Below are positions 10,208-21,552 of a DNA stretch of 64,000 bases, one piece after another. The notes under the pieces were generated by a model. It saw nothing but the letters and a program-made list of their open reading frames with translations, had not been told where the DNA came from and searched no databases. The stretch comes from Ambrosia x helenae. Lineage: Eukaryota; Streptophyta; Magnoliopsida; Asterales; Asteraceae. Location of the stretch: NCBI GenBank assembly GCA_030844895.1, contig CM061233.1, positions 94,883,719 through 94,947,718 of the forward strand, read 5' to 3'. Every line of letters begins with the position of its first letter. Within the stretch, counting starts at the first letter, position 1. A program made the position numbers and the translations under genes.

Positions 10208-12784
10208 ATGGATCCACATAATACTGGTTCTGCCACTAAACCTGCCATGCTTGTGAGAAATGAGTACAACATATGGCAAAAGAGAATGGCACATACCTTG
10301 TCACAAACCAACACAGGTTGTTGGAGATCTGTGATATATGGTCCTCACAAACCAGTAAATGTTAATCTTGAAACTAATGTTAAGGTCCCTAAGGACCCTA
10401 AAGAATATACAGATGAGGATTTCCTAAAACTTGAGCTAGATGCAAAAGCATTCTCTATGTTGGCAATGGCTCTCCCAAATGAGATATACTCTGGCCTTTT
10501 ACATTGTGAAAGTGCCAAAGAACTTTGGGACTGTCTTAAAGAACAGTTTGGAGGAACTGAAGAGGTGATTGCCAACACCAGAGAGATTTTAGCTCAACAA
10601 TATGAAACATTTGCTTATATTAATGGGGAAACTTTGACTCAACAATTTGAAAGATTCTCCTCATTAATATCTGAGCTAAAGTTAAATGGTCAGACCTATA
10701 CAACAGTGTCTATGCTACATAGATTTTTAAGGTCTTTACCTGACAAATGGGAAACATACTCCATTGTTTTAAGATCCTCACCAGATTTTAGCTCCCTCAC
10801 TCTTACAAAACTCCATGGGAGATTACTTACTTTTGAGAGAGAAATTGATCAAAAGAAGAAATTACAATCATCTGGTAAAACTGCTGATGACTACCTACCA
10901 GGTAGTACAGCACTTTTGGGACAAGATTCACCAACTTGTTCCTATGGATCTTATGACAATATTGACATAACCACTGGGATCTCATCAGAAAGATCTTTCC
11001 CAGGTTATGACAATAATGACCAAAGTCAAACTGCTGATAATCTATGTTTTATCATGGATGATTTGAAAAACTTTAGCAGTGATGACTTAGAAGAAATGGA
11101 CATATTACACCAACTGGCCATGCTAAGCATTAAAACTAACAAGTTTTATAAAAGGTCAGGAAGGAAATTTCCAGGATTGACCAGTAATACAAAAATTTGT
11201 TTTGACAAATCTAAACTGAGATGTCACAAGTGTCAGAAGTTGGGACACTTTGCTAGAGAATGTAGAAGCTCTAGCTTTAACCAATCACAATCTGGAAATA
11301 ACTATAACCCCAATTATAATAGGAATAATGGAACTCAAGGGAGTGCTCATTTTGTACAGGCACAAGCTCCTCAACAGCAATACATGCCACAAGTACAATA
11401 TGTTCAAGTGCCTGCTCAACAGATGCAGAGCCAACAATCAATCCCTCCCTTTCCAGCTGCTCAACTTCCTCCACAGCCTCAACAACCCTCTCAACAAAGT
11501 CTCTTTACCTCAGGGTATGTTGACTGGAGCAGTCTCCCTTTTGACACCACAGAGTGCAATCCTGATGCAGACAACAAAGTGTTTGACATCAACTGGGGAG
11601 AACCAGACAATGGCAGAAAGAACTTTGCCTTAATGGCATTTGAAGGCTGTACTTCAAAATCTGCATTGTCACAGGTATCAAAAGAATCTTTGACAAAACT
11701 TTGCTCAAATTCTTGCAAAGAAACTTTTGCTCTCATAAGAGAGACAAATCTGCACTTACAAGGCAAAGCCAATGATTTAGAAAGAAAATACACACAGATA
11801 AAATGTGATTTAGAAAGAAAACTGTGTGCTAAAACAAAAGAAGTTTCTAAATTAACTGACTCTGCTATTGAAACCCAAGCACAAATCAAAATCATGTTAA
11901 ATGACCTGGGAGATGTCAGACAAGAGCTTGCTGACACCAGGATCACTTGTGAAAAATGGGTGGAATCTTGTAAGGGGTATCAATTATTGCTAAACAAACA
12001 AAGTGCTTCAAATGTTAAGTTTGGCATAGGATACCATCATGTTGAAACACCAACAGATTTTTCTCCCAAAACTACTGAAGATGGGAGAAGAATTGTTTCA
12101 AATGAAACTTCTGAAGGGAAAGAATGCACATCTTTCCATGAAAACTTTCTAAACAGAAATCCTGGCATTTTTAAAGAAAGTACTTCAGAAGTATTAACAA
12201 AATCTGACAACAAGCCATCAGTAGTTTCATCTACATCAGGAGTTGAGACCCTGAAAACTACTGATGAGCAAAATCTCTTCACAAATGTCAGAAATTTGCC
12301 TTTAGATCAAAAACAAAAGGCAAAAGAATGTGAAATTTGTGGCCTGTTCAACCACAAAACTGAATTTTGTAGATACAGAAAAGGAATTCAGTTCAATCAA
12401 AAATTTAAACAACAGGTTGTGGGAAATCAAATCAGAAATGATTATGAAAGAATCTTTAAACCCAAGAAACAACAACCTGAAAACACCTTTTCTCAGAAAA
12501 AGATAAAATCTCAACCAAAATCTTTTTCTCAAAATTCCTTGTCAGTAGTTAGACCAGAATCATCAGCAGTTTCACAAACTGCTGAGATTCAAAATCTAAT
12601 GAACATGGTAGAACTACTGATGACCAAGGTTGATGGTGGTCCTAAAAAGGATACCACCATGGTTCTTAATGAAAAATCCATTGCCAAAAAGACATGGATT
12701 TCTCAACCTGGTCAAGAACAAACTGTAACTGTTCTCAAGAGCAAACCCAAAGCCAAACAGGCTTGGGTTCCTAAATCTAACTAA
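10208..12784 (+). CDS. Copia Gag polyprotein
   Basis: Forms the virus-like particle and packages element RNA. The first in-frame ATG is 10208 (858 codons); the open frame extends 29 codons upstream without an ATG. Order: copia Gag/UBN2-type domain in the first ~250 residues ('LWDCLKEQFGG', 'LTQQFERFSSLISELK', 'LRSLPDKWETY'), then a CCHC zinc knuckle (CHKCQKLGHFAREC, ~11222), a Gln/Pro-rich linker, a coiled-coil-like Lys/Glu stretch (~11.76-11.98 kb), and a second Cys/His cluster 'CEICGLFNHKTEFC' (~12.33 kb). It stops with TAA at 12782. Pol continues in the -1 frame, so Gag-Pol needs frameshifting, or a one-base indel separated them. Large Gag with coiled-coil is typical of Sireviruses. Confidence 0.9.
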   Translation: MDPHNTGSATKPAMLVRNEYNIWQKRMAHTLSQTNTGCWRSVIYGPHKPVNVNLETNVKVPKDPKEYTDEDFLKLELDAKAFSMLAMALPNEIYSGLLHCESAKELWDCLKEQFGGTEEVIANTREILAQQYETFAYINGETLTQQFERFSSLISELKLNGQTYTTVSMLHRFLRSLPDKWETYSIVLRSSPDFSSLTLTKLHGRLLTFEREIDQKKKLQSSGKTADDYLPGSTALLGQDSPTCSYGSYDNIDITTGISSERSFPGYDNNDQSQTADNLCFIMDDLKNFSSDDLEEMDILHQLAMLSIKTNKFYKRSGRKFPGLTSNTKICFDKSKLRCHKCQKLGHFARECRSSSFNQSQSGNNYNPNYNRNNGTQGSAHFVQAQAPQQQYMPQVQYVQVPAQQMQSQQSIPPFPAAQLPPQPQQPSQQSLFTSGYVDWSSLPFDTTECNPDADNKVFDINWGEPDNGRKNFALMAFEGCTSKSALSQVSKESLTKLCSNSCKETFALIRETNLHLQGKANDLERKYTQIKCDLERKLCAKTKEVSKLTDSAIETQAQIKIMLNDLGDVRQELADTRITCEKWVESCKGYQLLLNKQSASNVKFGIGYHHVETPTDFSPKTTEDGRRIVSNETSEGKECTSFHENFLNRNPGIFKESTSEVLTKSDNKPSVVSSTSGVETLKTTDEQNLFTNVRNLPLDQKQKAKECEICGLFNHKTEFCRYRKGIQFNQKFKQQVVGNQIRNDYERIFKPKKQQPENTFSQKKIKSQPKSFSQNSLSVVRPESSAVSQTAEIQNLMNMVELLMTKVDGGPKKDTTMVLNEKSIAKKTWISQPGQEQTVTVLKSKPKAKQAWVPKSN

Positions 12785-14652
12785 TTTGCTTTTATGTGCA
12801 GAGAGTTTCCAGGGGCTTAAACAACATATGGTATGTTGATAGTGGAGGCTCTATGCACATGACTGGATGCAGATACCTGATAAACAACTTTATCAGCCAA
12901 AGAGAAGGATCTGTATCCTTTGGGAACAATGCTAAGGGATATGTGCTAGGACATGGCAATGTCTCCTCTGGCAAAATACAGTTTGACAAGGTCAATCTGG
13001 TGGAAAACCTTGAATACAACTTGCTGAGTGTGTCACAAATGTGTGATAAAGGATATTCTTCCTTTTTCACAAAGACAGCATGCAAGATCATCTCACCAGA
13101 AGGCCAGAAGTTGATAGAGAAGATTATAGAAGATCATACTTTGCTGATTGCCAAAAGATGTGGCAATGTCTATGCAGTGGACATTGAGAAAGACAAAGTA
13201 TTGAACAACACTGCCTGTTTCTTCTCAAGGGCATCAACTTCAGAAACAGATCTCTGGCACAGGAGACTTGGCCATGTGAACTTTAAAACCATAAATAAAG
13301 TCACAAAAATGGGCTTGGTCAGAGGTCTACCTTTGAAAGTATACCAGTGTCAAGAACACTGTGTATCCTGTTTAAAGGGAAAACAGCATAAGTCCTCCTA
13401 TAAGTCTATTGAAGAATCAAAAACAACTGCATGTCTTCAACTACTCCATATGGACTTATTTGGACCTGTCAAGATTATGAGCCTTGGTAAAAAGAAGTAC
13501 TGCTTAGTCATCATTGATGACTACTCAAGATTCACATGGGTATTCTTCTTATTTTCCAAGGATGAGGCTGCTGAAATCATCAAGTTCTTCATTCTACAAG
13601 TAGAGAAACAATATTCTCTATCTGTCAAAACCATTAGAAGTGACAATGGGACAGAGTTCAGGAACAAAACTCTGGATGAATTCTGTTTGTCTAAAGGGAT
13701 TATTAGACAATACAGTGTTCCCAGAACTCCTGAACAAAATGGTGTAGTAGAAAGGAAGAACAGAACATTGATAGAAGGAGCAAGAACAATGTTAGCTGAT
13801 TCTGGACTGCCATTGTACTTTTGGGCAGAAGCAGTTAACACATCATGTTATGTTCAGAATAGAGTTCTTGTGGTCAAGAGACATTCCAAGACTGCCTATG
13901 AAGTTCTTCATGGCATGAAGCCCCTTATCTCCTTTTTCAGGGCTTTTGGGTGTCAATGTTTCATCTTGAACATAAAGGAATCTATTTCAAAGTTTGCTGC
14001 CAAAGTTGACTCAGGTTACTTTCTTGGTTACTCTTCAACTAGAAAAGCCTACAAGGTTTTTAATTCTCACACCAGGATAGTAGAAGAAACATTGAATGTC
14101 AAGTTCAATGAGTCAAAACACACTCTTATTCCAGCACATCCTGCTGAACTCTTTGACCTTGACAACTTTCACTTTGGGCCTGAAAAGACTGTTACTTCTT
14201 CCAAACCTACTTATTATGGTGATCAAAGGTTTGAAGATGAGGATCCTACACCATGGACTCCTCAAACAGTCATTAAGTCAACTACAACACCATCAGAAGT
14301 TTCTCAAACTTCTGATCAAACAAATACTGAAGGCCAAACTCAAACATCTGCTTCAGCACCTGCAACTACTGAAGAAGCTAAAACTGCTGAACCAGATATT
14401 ATAGACCTCAGTAGTTTGTTTGAAGAACAAGAGCCACCTACACCTGTCAGTGGTTTACAACAACTGATTGAACACAGAGATCATCCACTTGATCAAATCA
14501 TGGGTGATATAGCTTCAGGTGTTCTTACCAGAAACCAGCTCTCCAACTTTTGCCTATTTTCAGCCTTTATTTCACAGTTGGAACCAAAGAAGTACCAGGA
14601 AGCCCTCAAAGACAATAATTGGGTGCAAGCTATGCAAGATGAACTGCTTTAG
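12781..14652 (+). pseudogene. Copia pol, part 1: protease and integrase
   Basis: Open from 12781 in the -1 frame relative to gag, with no ATG of its own. The protease motif is 'YVDSGGSMHMTG' (usually DSGCSRHMT; here Gly replaces Cys and Met replaces Arg). A GAG-pre-integrase HHCC zinc region follows ('LWHRRLGHVN...HCVSCLKGKQ'). The DDE integrase core comes next: first Asp in 'LLHMDLFGP', second in 'TIRSDNGTEF', Glu in 'QNGVVERKNRT'. Integrase inserts the cDNA. The frame ends at TAG 14650-14652, just before the reverse transcriptase, and the next residues continue in the same frame. The stop is best explained as CAG (Gln) to TAG. Marked as pseudogene because of this stop. Confidence 0.9.
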
Positions 14653-16074
14653 TTCAACAAGCAACAGGTATGGGAAATCTGTCCATTACCTCAAAACAAG
14701 CAACCAATTGGTACAAGATGGGTTTTCAGGAACAAACAAGATGAAGCTGGTATGATAATCAAGAACAAGGCAAGACTGGTAGTTCAAGGGTACTCTCAAG
14801 AAGAGGGAATTGACTATGATGAAACCTTTGCTCCAGTTGCAAGGCTTGAGGCCATCAGGTTATTTCTGGCCTATGCCATTTCCAACAAAATTAAAGTTTA
14901 TCAAATGGATGTGAAAAGTGCATTTTTGTATGGAAAAATCAAAGAGGAGGTGTATGTCTGTCAGCCACCTGGGTTTGAGGATCCTTCTCATCCTGAGTGG
15001 GTGTACAGACTGGACAAAGCTCTTTATGGGCTCAAACAGGCTCCAAGAGCCTGGTATGATACACTCTCCACCTTTTTACTCAAAAATAACTTTACAAGAG
15101 GTGCCATTGATAAAACTCTTTTCATTAAACATGTTGGAAATCATGTCTTACTTGTTCAAATTTATGTTGATGATATCATTTTTGGTTCAACAAACACAAA
15201 ACTGTGTGATGATTTTAAGAAACTCATGCAATCAAAATTTGAGATGAGTACCATGGGAGAACTGCAGTACTTTCTAGGACTGCAGATCAAGCAACAAACA
15301 AATGGAACTTTTATACATCAATCAAAATATGTTAAAGAATTATTGAACAAATTTTCAATAAATGACTGTAAATCATGTTCCACTCCCATGACACCAATCA
15401 CACAAGTTGAACCTGATGATCAAGGAAAACAGGTTGATCAAACCATGTACAGATGCATGATAGGTTCCCTTTTATACTTAACTGCTTCTAGACCAGATAT
15501 TATGTTTTCAACATGTGTCTGTGCTAGATATCAATCAGCACCAAGGGAATCACACCTTATAGCAGTCAAAAGAATTTTCAGATATCTGAAAGGAACACCA
15601 ACACTGGGAATTTGGTATCCTGCCTCAAGCAATACCAAGTTATCAGCTTTTTCAGATAGTGATTATGCAGGGTGTAAGATGACAAGAAAGTCAACATCTG
15701 GTGGTTGTCAATTCCTGGGTAACTGTCTAGTGTCATGGCAATCAAAGAAGCAAATATCTGTTGCAACTTCAACTGCTGAAGCTGAATACATTGCAGCTGC
15801 AAGTTGTACATCACAGATACAATGGCTCCAATATCAACTTCTTGATTATGGAATCAAAGAGACCAAGACACCTTTGTTTGTAGACAGCAAATCTGCCATT
15901 AGCATCATTCAAAATCCGGTACAGTTCTCAAAAACCAAACATATTGAGATCAGGTACCATTTCATAAGAGATTGCTATGAGAAAGGCAAGATTGAGGTGA
16001 AGCATGTAGCAACAGCTAATCAAATAGCTGACATCTTCACTAAGCCCTTGACACATCAACATTTCAGAAGTTAG
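14653..16074 (+). pseudogene. Copia pol, part 2: reverse transcriptase and RNase H
   Basis: Same frame as part 1, immediately after the TAG. RT motifs are all present: 'RWVFRNK', 'KARLVVQGYSQEEGIDYDETFAPVA', 'MDVKSAFLYG', 'LYGLKQAPRAWYD' and the catalytic 'YVDDIIFGST'. RNase H carries 'SDSDYAGC', 'STAEAEYIA' and 'KHIEIRYHFIRD'. It ends with TAG at 16072-16074. Catalytic residues look intact, so only translation past the 14650 stop is blocked. The wording 'QGYSQEEGIDYDETFAPVARLEAIR' is close to the Sirevirus consensus known to me. Confidence 0.93.
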
Positions 16075-16833
16075 TATCCATGCTTGGAATGCTAAATTTG
16101 TAAGTGTTTACTTTATTTTCTATTATTTTTTTTTTAAAAAAAAAACATATATGCATATCAGTTAGAATCCAAGTTAACACTTGATTCTACCCAACTCTAC
16201 ATCAAACTTCTACATCAATCACTACTGTTATGCATAAAACATCTCAAAATTTTTTTTTTTTCTCCTTTTTCCATCCTTGATTCCATCCTGTTTACCTTTT
16301 CCTTTTTTCTGGTTTTCACTTACAAAAGACAAAAGTCTGAAACAAAACTTCTGAAAAACAAAAAGAGAACTACTGATTAACAAAAATCAGTATGAGAGAA
16401 ACTACTGATGAACAAACATCAGTATGGGGATAATTTCTGAAAAGTGTGTAACTTCTGATAAAATAACCTTCAAAAGTTATGAATAAAAGTATTTATTAAA
16501 ACATTTCTCATCAGCTGTTCAAACTACTGAAGAGAAATTGGGAACTACTGATGAAGTAATCCTTCATCAGCAGTTTAAGTCAAAAGGGCAAATCTGACTT
16601 TTCCCATCATCAGAGGTTTGACCTAATCAGTTTAAAACCTCTGATAAAGAGATTTTTAACCAAAGGCGGTTTAAAAACTTCTAATAAAGAAGATTCAAGC
16701 GGTTAAAACTTCTAATAAATACCTTTTCTACACACTTATCCTTTCAAACTCAAAATATCCCTCCTTCTCTCTCAAAAACTCTCTCAATAACCTATACCTG
16801 CAAATCCACTGTTCGATCAAAACCCAAACCACA
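16075..16833 (+). other. Untranslated spacer between pol and the third ORF
   Basis: About 760 bp without a coding frame. It has a T-run/A-run junction near 16130. From 16.33 to 16.72 kb it is dense in 'ACTACTGATGAA', 'AACTTCTGA' and 'CATCAG' words, which also fill the LTRs. Confidence 0.75.
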
Positions 16834-17919
16834 ATGGCTCTAGTTCTAAAACAGGGACACAATCAAAGGGCCTTTCTTGAAAAACAAGAAGGCTGGTCCC
16901 AATACGATGAGATCATTGATCTTGTCGTAAAATCCCAATATTTTACTGCTCTCACAATAAACCCACCAATTCACACTGAAACTCTGAATGAGTTCTGGGC
17001 AAATGCTGAGACAGTGACAATGGGTGATGAGGTCATTTCCCTCAACTCAAGAATAAAAGGGAAACAACTGACCATCACACCGGCCACACTGGCAACAAGA
17101 CTGGGTCTGGATGATGTAACTGCCTCAGACCATGTTGCTAATACTGATATTCATCTAACCATGACTGAGTGTGGTTATCAAGGTACTCTCTCCCATGCTA
17201 CAATCTTTAAAAAATATTTTGAACCAAAATACAAGCTTTTGTTTCATTATATTATTATGTGTTTGAGTCCAAAAACAGGGTCTTATGACCAGATGCCCTC
17301 TACTTTTCAACCAATATTTCATTCCATTGTGAATGAAACTAAATTCAGGGCATCAAAACTATTTTTCAATGAGTTGGTGTTACATCACAATAATACCAAG
17401 AAAAAGTTTTTGTTATACCCAAGGTTCATTATGCAATGCATAATAGGGGAACTGGGTAATGAGGTGCTTGTGGGAAAAATTTCAACTTTAAATCCTTTAA
17501 CATCACAAGCATACTCAAGGCATAACAAACCGGCTGCCTGGCCAGAAGATGATCAGGGAGAACAACAACAAGTCCCCCTGAAGCCCACATCTTCCAAACT
17601 CACACCACCAAAAGCCAAAAAGCCCAAGCCAACAAAAACTGCACCCCACCAACCCAAAAGAAAAGTTGTTCAGGAGGTTGAGATGCCTGAACATGCTCAT
17701 GAGCATTCTGCTCTTCAAATAGATGAGACTGAAACACCCTCTCAGTCTCATCCATCTCAAACCCCACCAAGAGCACCCATAACCATTTTATTCAAAAGAA
17801 AAAGACTTAGAAAAACATATGAAACACACTCTTCTTTTGAAACTGCTGAACAACAACTTTCACCACCTATTGCCCAAACTACTGAACCAACCCACAAATT
17901 TCTGAACAAGAGGCAATAG
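16834..17919 (+). pseudogene. Extra 3' ORF of the copia element, N-terminal part
   Basis: Starts at a well-placed ATG (ACAATGG). The 361 residues begin with a folded-looking domain ('NEFWANAETVTMGDEVISLNSRIKGKQLTI...LATRLGLDDV') followed by a Pro/Lys-rich tail. I know similar proteins only as an Asteraceae retrotransposon-associated family with no established function; databases sometimes label them misleadingly as longin-like. No signal peptide or membrane segment is seen, so it is not evidently an envelope protein. The frame is lost at ~17.9 kb: the reading continues in another frame ('SEQEAIEIAKLLSGL') through 17904-18569, which indicates a frameshift. Confidence 0.7.
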
Positions 17920-20336
17920 AAATTGCCAAACTTCTCTCTGGGCTAAGAGAGAATGTCCCTTCTGATCATGTCAGTCCCCTACAACCACAACAAACAGGGG
18001 ACATAACTACTACATCAGACATGGATGTGGACATCTCTAGCCCTATCCCAAGAGATGAGGGTGGACCAGAGTCTTTAAGCCCAATTTTAGAGACTCTTGG
18101 GGCATCTGAGGCTGCTACTACTCAGTTACCACCCAGTGGTGGATCTGAGGATAGAAGTAACATAGCTAAGACCTCAGGTGTGGCAACTACTGATGAAGGC
18201 TTAATGCCTGAAGTAGGAAATCCTCAGTACCAAGAACAAGAGGTTCATGAGAGAACTGAGTTGGGCTCAGCTCATGATTTAACTGAGACAGTCCTCATTG
18301 AGGGCAACATCAGGGATTCAGATGATTCCATTAATTTGGATGATGTTTCACACACTCAAACTACTGAATTGACGGCACTTTCTGAAGGTCCTGTTTCAGG
18401 GGTATCCAGGCTCAAGAAGCCAGTCACCTCTGCACAGGTTAAAGCCCACTCAATCCCTAAAACCCCTAGAGTGGCATCCTCTGTACAACATGAGGATCTC
18501 CCAAAAACACCCCCTTCACAACAAATGCCTACCCAATTCCCTGGGCAAACAAGCATAGACCTGAACTAGCTATGCAGCCCAGAGGGTCCCCTGTACCACA
18601 TGATGAATACACTCATCAGAAATCACTTCCAAACATATACAGCTGACTTGGAGCTGTCCATCAAGAATCAATTTGGAGTGATCAAGACCAAGATGAACGA
18701 TCTGTCCAACAAAATAGACTTCAACAGCAAACAGATTGCTCATCTTCAAGGACAATTCTCCCAACCCTCTGCTTCAAGGGTTAAAATTGATGAATCCAAA
18801 AAGGGGGAGAAGATCAGGGAACCTAAGGAGTCATTCCAAGCCAGGATAAGGGCATGAGTGGCCATCCTTGAAAGAGATCAAAAAGATCAGGCCAGGAAAG
18901 AAAAATTGGCCAAACAGTTTGGTGTCTCAATAGAAGAAATTGAAGCAGCAGAGAAAGAAGATGAGACCCAAACATCTGAAGAATCCCTAAGGCACAATGA
19001 AGAAACTTATGATGACAAAACTTCTGATGAAGAATCAGAAAGTACTGAAGACAATCCTTCAGTAGTTGACAAACCATCAGCAGTTGTCAACACATCAGAG
19101 GTTAACACTTCCAAACCTCAAACAACTGAACCTTCCAGAACCACTGCTCCCATTCAACCAACATCTGATCCCATCAGGCCTACCACTGTTACAACAATGA
19201 CTGTACTAAACCCTTCTCCTATCTCTCAATCAGCTGAACTATTAGAGAAGAGCTTAATTGCAGCCAACAAGAAGGCCAGAGAACATCAGATCTGGAAATC
19301 TCTGGAAGAAAGGGATGATTTGGATTTAAGCCATGAAGAAAAACTTCAGGCTTATGAAGCTGAACTACAAAGGCAGGCTAGCCTTGATGAGATTGCTGAA
19401 CAAGATAAAAGACAACAACTGGTGTCTTACATTACCAAGAATAGCAAGACTAAAGCCTTTACACTCAAAGGACTCTCTATGCAAGAACTGACAAGAAGAG
19501 CACAACTGCTTGCAGACAAAGTGGCCACAAGCGAAGATGGAAAGGCCAAGAGAGCCCAGATAATAGAAGAGTTAGTAGCAGAAGGATATGGTTCAAAAGC
19601 CTCAGTATCCAGATGGAAAGAAGAAAGACTGATGGATACTTACAGAAAATACTTGGCTGCCAAGGCTGCAAATCCAGAGAAGTTTCAAACTGCTGATCCT
19701 TCAAGATCAGTAGTTAGAACTTCTGGTGTATCTAGAAGAACTGCTACTCAAAAGAAGAAGGCAGAGGACAATGTCAAAACTGACTTCAAAATGGTACTAC
19801 TTGAAGGAAGTTCAATAGTCCATTCAGATTTTGACATTGAGGAGAAACCTCTGTTAACACAATTCAGGGATCCTTCCACTTTTGCTTATCAAATACAAAA
19901 GACCATCAAAGAAAAGCTGCATACCAGAGTAGTGACTGAACACCATCTCCCAACTGTTCAGATGCCTGATATGCAACAACAACAAGGAAGAGAATCCCAC
20001 CTGAGGCTATCTGAAACTGAAAACATTCAGCACTCAGGACCACCAACCCAAGGGACAAGTCTGGTTCCCTATTCTTTTGACTTTAACAAGTCAAAGATCC
20101 CTATCATCAGATGGTCACTTACTGATAACAACTCAGTATTGTTGACAAGAAGAGACCTCTCAAGAAGGGCTTACAAGAAGATCAGTGATCTGAAGAAACT
20201 GTCAACACAAGACCTGCTCACAATTCAACATCTAGAACCACAGAGAGGATCTCTATCTGATGATCAGTTAAACCAGCTCAAGAACACCATGTACAAAGAG
20301 ATATGGAAGATTGTTCAAGACAGAAGAAACACATAA
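17904..20336 (+). pseudogene. Extra 3' ORF of the copia element, middle and C-terminal parts
   Basis: Continues the previous entry in a shifted frame with in-frame stops at 18567-18569 (TAG) and 18855-18857 (TGA, where CGA would read Arg). Without these lesions the ORF would span 16834-20336, roughly 1160 codons. The region after 18600 is charged and helical ('LERDQKDQARKEKLAKQFG', 'EEIEAAEKEDETQ'), suggesting coiled-coil. The C-terminus is basic with 'SRRAYKKISDLKKL'. The composition is hydrophilic with no transmembrane stretch. Function unknown. The conserved position in front of the polypurine tract suggests a real accessory protein of this lineage. Confidence 0.65.
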
Positions 20337-20365
20337 GGAATTAGTAAGGTTTTGGCTTCATCAAT

Positions 20366-20377
20366 CCAGGGGGAGAT
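20366..20377 (+). other. Polypurine tract
   Basis: CAGGGGGAGAT directly before the 3' LTR; primes plus-strand DNA synthesis. The GGGGGAGATTG form is typical of plant copia elements. Confidence 0.9.
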
Positions 20378-21100
20378 TGTTAGGACAAAGAGGATTGGTG
20401 AAACCACTTTTGTAAACCTTAGTCTAATTCACTTCTGTCATTTTGGCTAAGTATAGAAGAACTGAAGAGAAGACAAGAAACTGCTGATTAGAAGATATGA
20501 GAAGTGCTGAAGAAGAAACTTCATCAGAAGTTCTGAAGTCCAAACCAGACAAGTTCACTTCAGAAGTACTGAAGACAAAACTACTCATCAGTAGTTTGTC
20601 CTTCATCAGCACTTAGCATCAGATATTTCCCACCGCCTTTTGCATCAGTAGTTTATTGTTTATTATTACTTTTAGCTGTATTTGTTTCTTTCAATGTTGC
20701 AACTTGTGCAACTTGTTTCTGTTGTTTCTGTACTTGCTTTTTGGGCAAGATACATGCATGTAAACGTCTATAAATAGGAGGCTTCAACCTTCTATTTTAG
20801 ACATTGATTTTAATAAAAAAAATCCTTCAAACACTATCATTGTTCTATTCCATTTCTGTATTTATTGTGAATCTGTCTAAATATCTAATTCTCATTTACT
20901 GCTTAGATTCATAATAAATACTTGTCATTTTATTAGTTTCAAACATCAAGGGGGAGTAATAACTCTGCCTTAGTATAAAAAGTGTTGCTTTAACTTATAC
21001 ATTCCGCTGTGCTTATAATCTGATTTACAAGGACTTGCTAAACACTTAAGTGACAAGATAGCAAGTTCTTACTTAGCAAAAAGAGCAAACTGATCCAACA
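20378..21100 (+). repeat. 3' LTR of the copia element
   Basis: 723 bp, two mismatches to the 5' LTR, followed by the target duplication TGTTC. Confidence 0.97.
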
Positions 21101-21105
21101 TGTTC

Positions 21106-21400
21106 AGCTTCGGTTTGTTAGTTTCGGTTCACTAAGGGTACACAAAAACTTATAACCGAGTTTAAGTTAATTTGGTTTTTTGGTTAAATCGGTTTTCAAT
21201 TGATTTGGTTTGGTTTCGTTAGTTTTCAGTTACTGCTCACCCATAGATATTAATTACGTAACACGTCAATTTTTTCAAACTAAAAAATAATAACAATACT
21301 ATACTAAAATTAAAGAGATTGAAATGTTTCTTTTTATGATGTAATTTTTCTTTTAAATATTAACCAATAAAAAAATGGTCGTTTAAAAATCATGAAGTAC
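21106..21400. other. GGTTT-rich intergenic DNA
   Basis: Degenerate 'TTCGGTTT / GGTTTTC' words up to ~21230, then AT-rich DNA. No gene. Confidence 0.5.
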
Positions 21401-21414
21401 TTGTCTTAAAGTAA

Positions 21415-21538
21415 CCAATGGGGTGGTGGTCCATTGGCAAAGGTAAAGCCTTTAAAACACATAGGTTGTGGATTGTCTTAGGTTCAAATCTCACAGACTA
21501 CAGGATTTAAAAAGAAATTAACCTTTCAAAAAAAAAAG
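21415..21538 (+). mobile_element. tRNA-derived SINE with 14-bp target duplication
   Basis: A perfect direct repeat TTGTCTTAAAGTAA flanks the 124-bp element (21401-21414 and 21539-21552). Inside are a Pol III A box matching TRGYNNANNNG (TGGTCCATTGG, 21427-21437), a B-box-like GGTTCAAATCT (21481-21491), and an A-rich 3' tail. This is the standard structure of a tRNA-related SINE inserted by target-primed reverse transcription. Confidence 0.92.
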
Positions 21539-21552
21539 TTGTCTTAAAGTAA

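Larger units (their letters stand above)
9325..21100 (+). mobile_element. Complete Ty1/copia retrotransposon, Sirevirus-like, 11.8 kb
   Basis: Both LTRs begin TGTTAG and end CCAACA, are 723 bp each, and are flanked by the 5-bp target duplication TGTTC (9320-9324, 21101-21105). A tRNA-Met primer site, gag, pol in copia order (PR-IN-RT-RH), a third ORF region and a polypurine tract are all present. Length, a large gag with coiled-coil, and an extra ORF between pol and the 3' LTR point to the Sirevirus (SIRE/Maximus) lineage. The LTRs differ at two positions only. Five disabling lesions lie inside, so the copy probably cannot move unaided. Confidence 0.96.

Noticed and set aside
16834..20336. 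Envelope gene of a plant retrovirus
   Set aside because: In the env-like position, but no signal peptide, transmembrane segment or furin-like site is visible.
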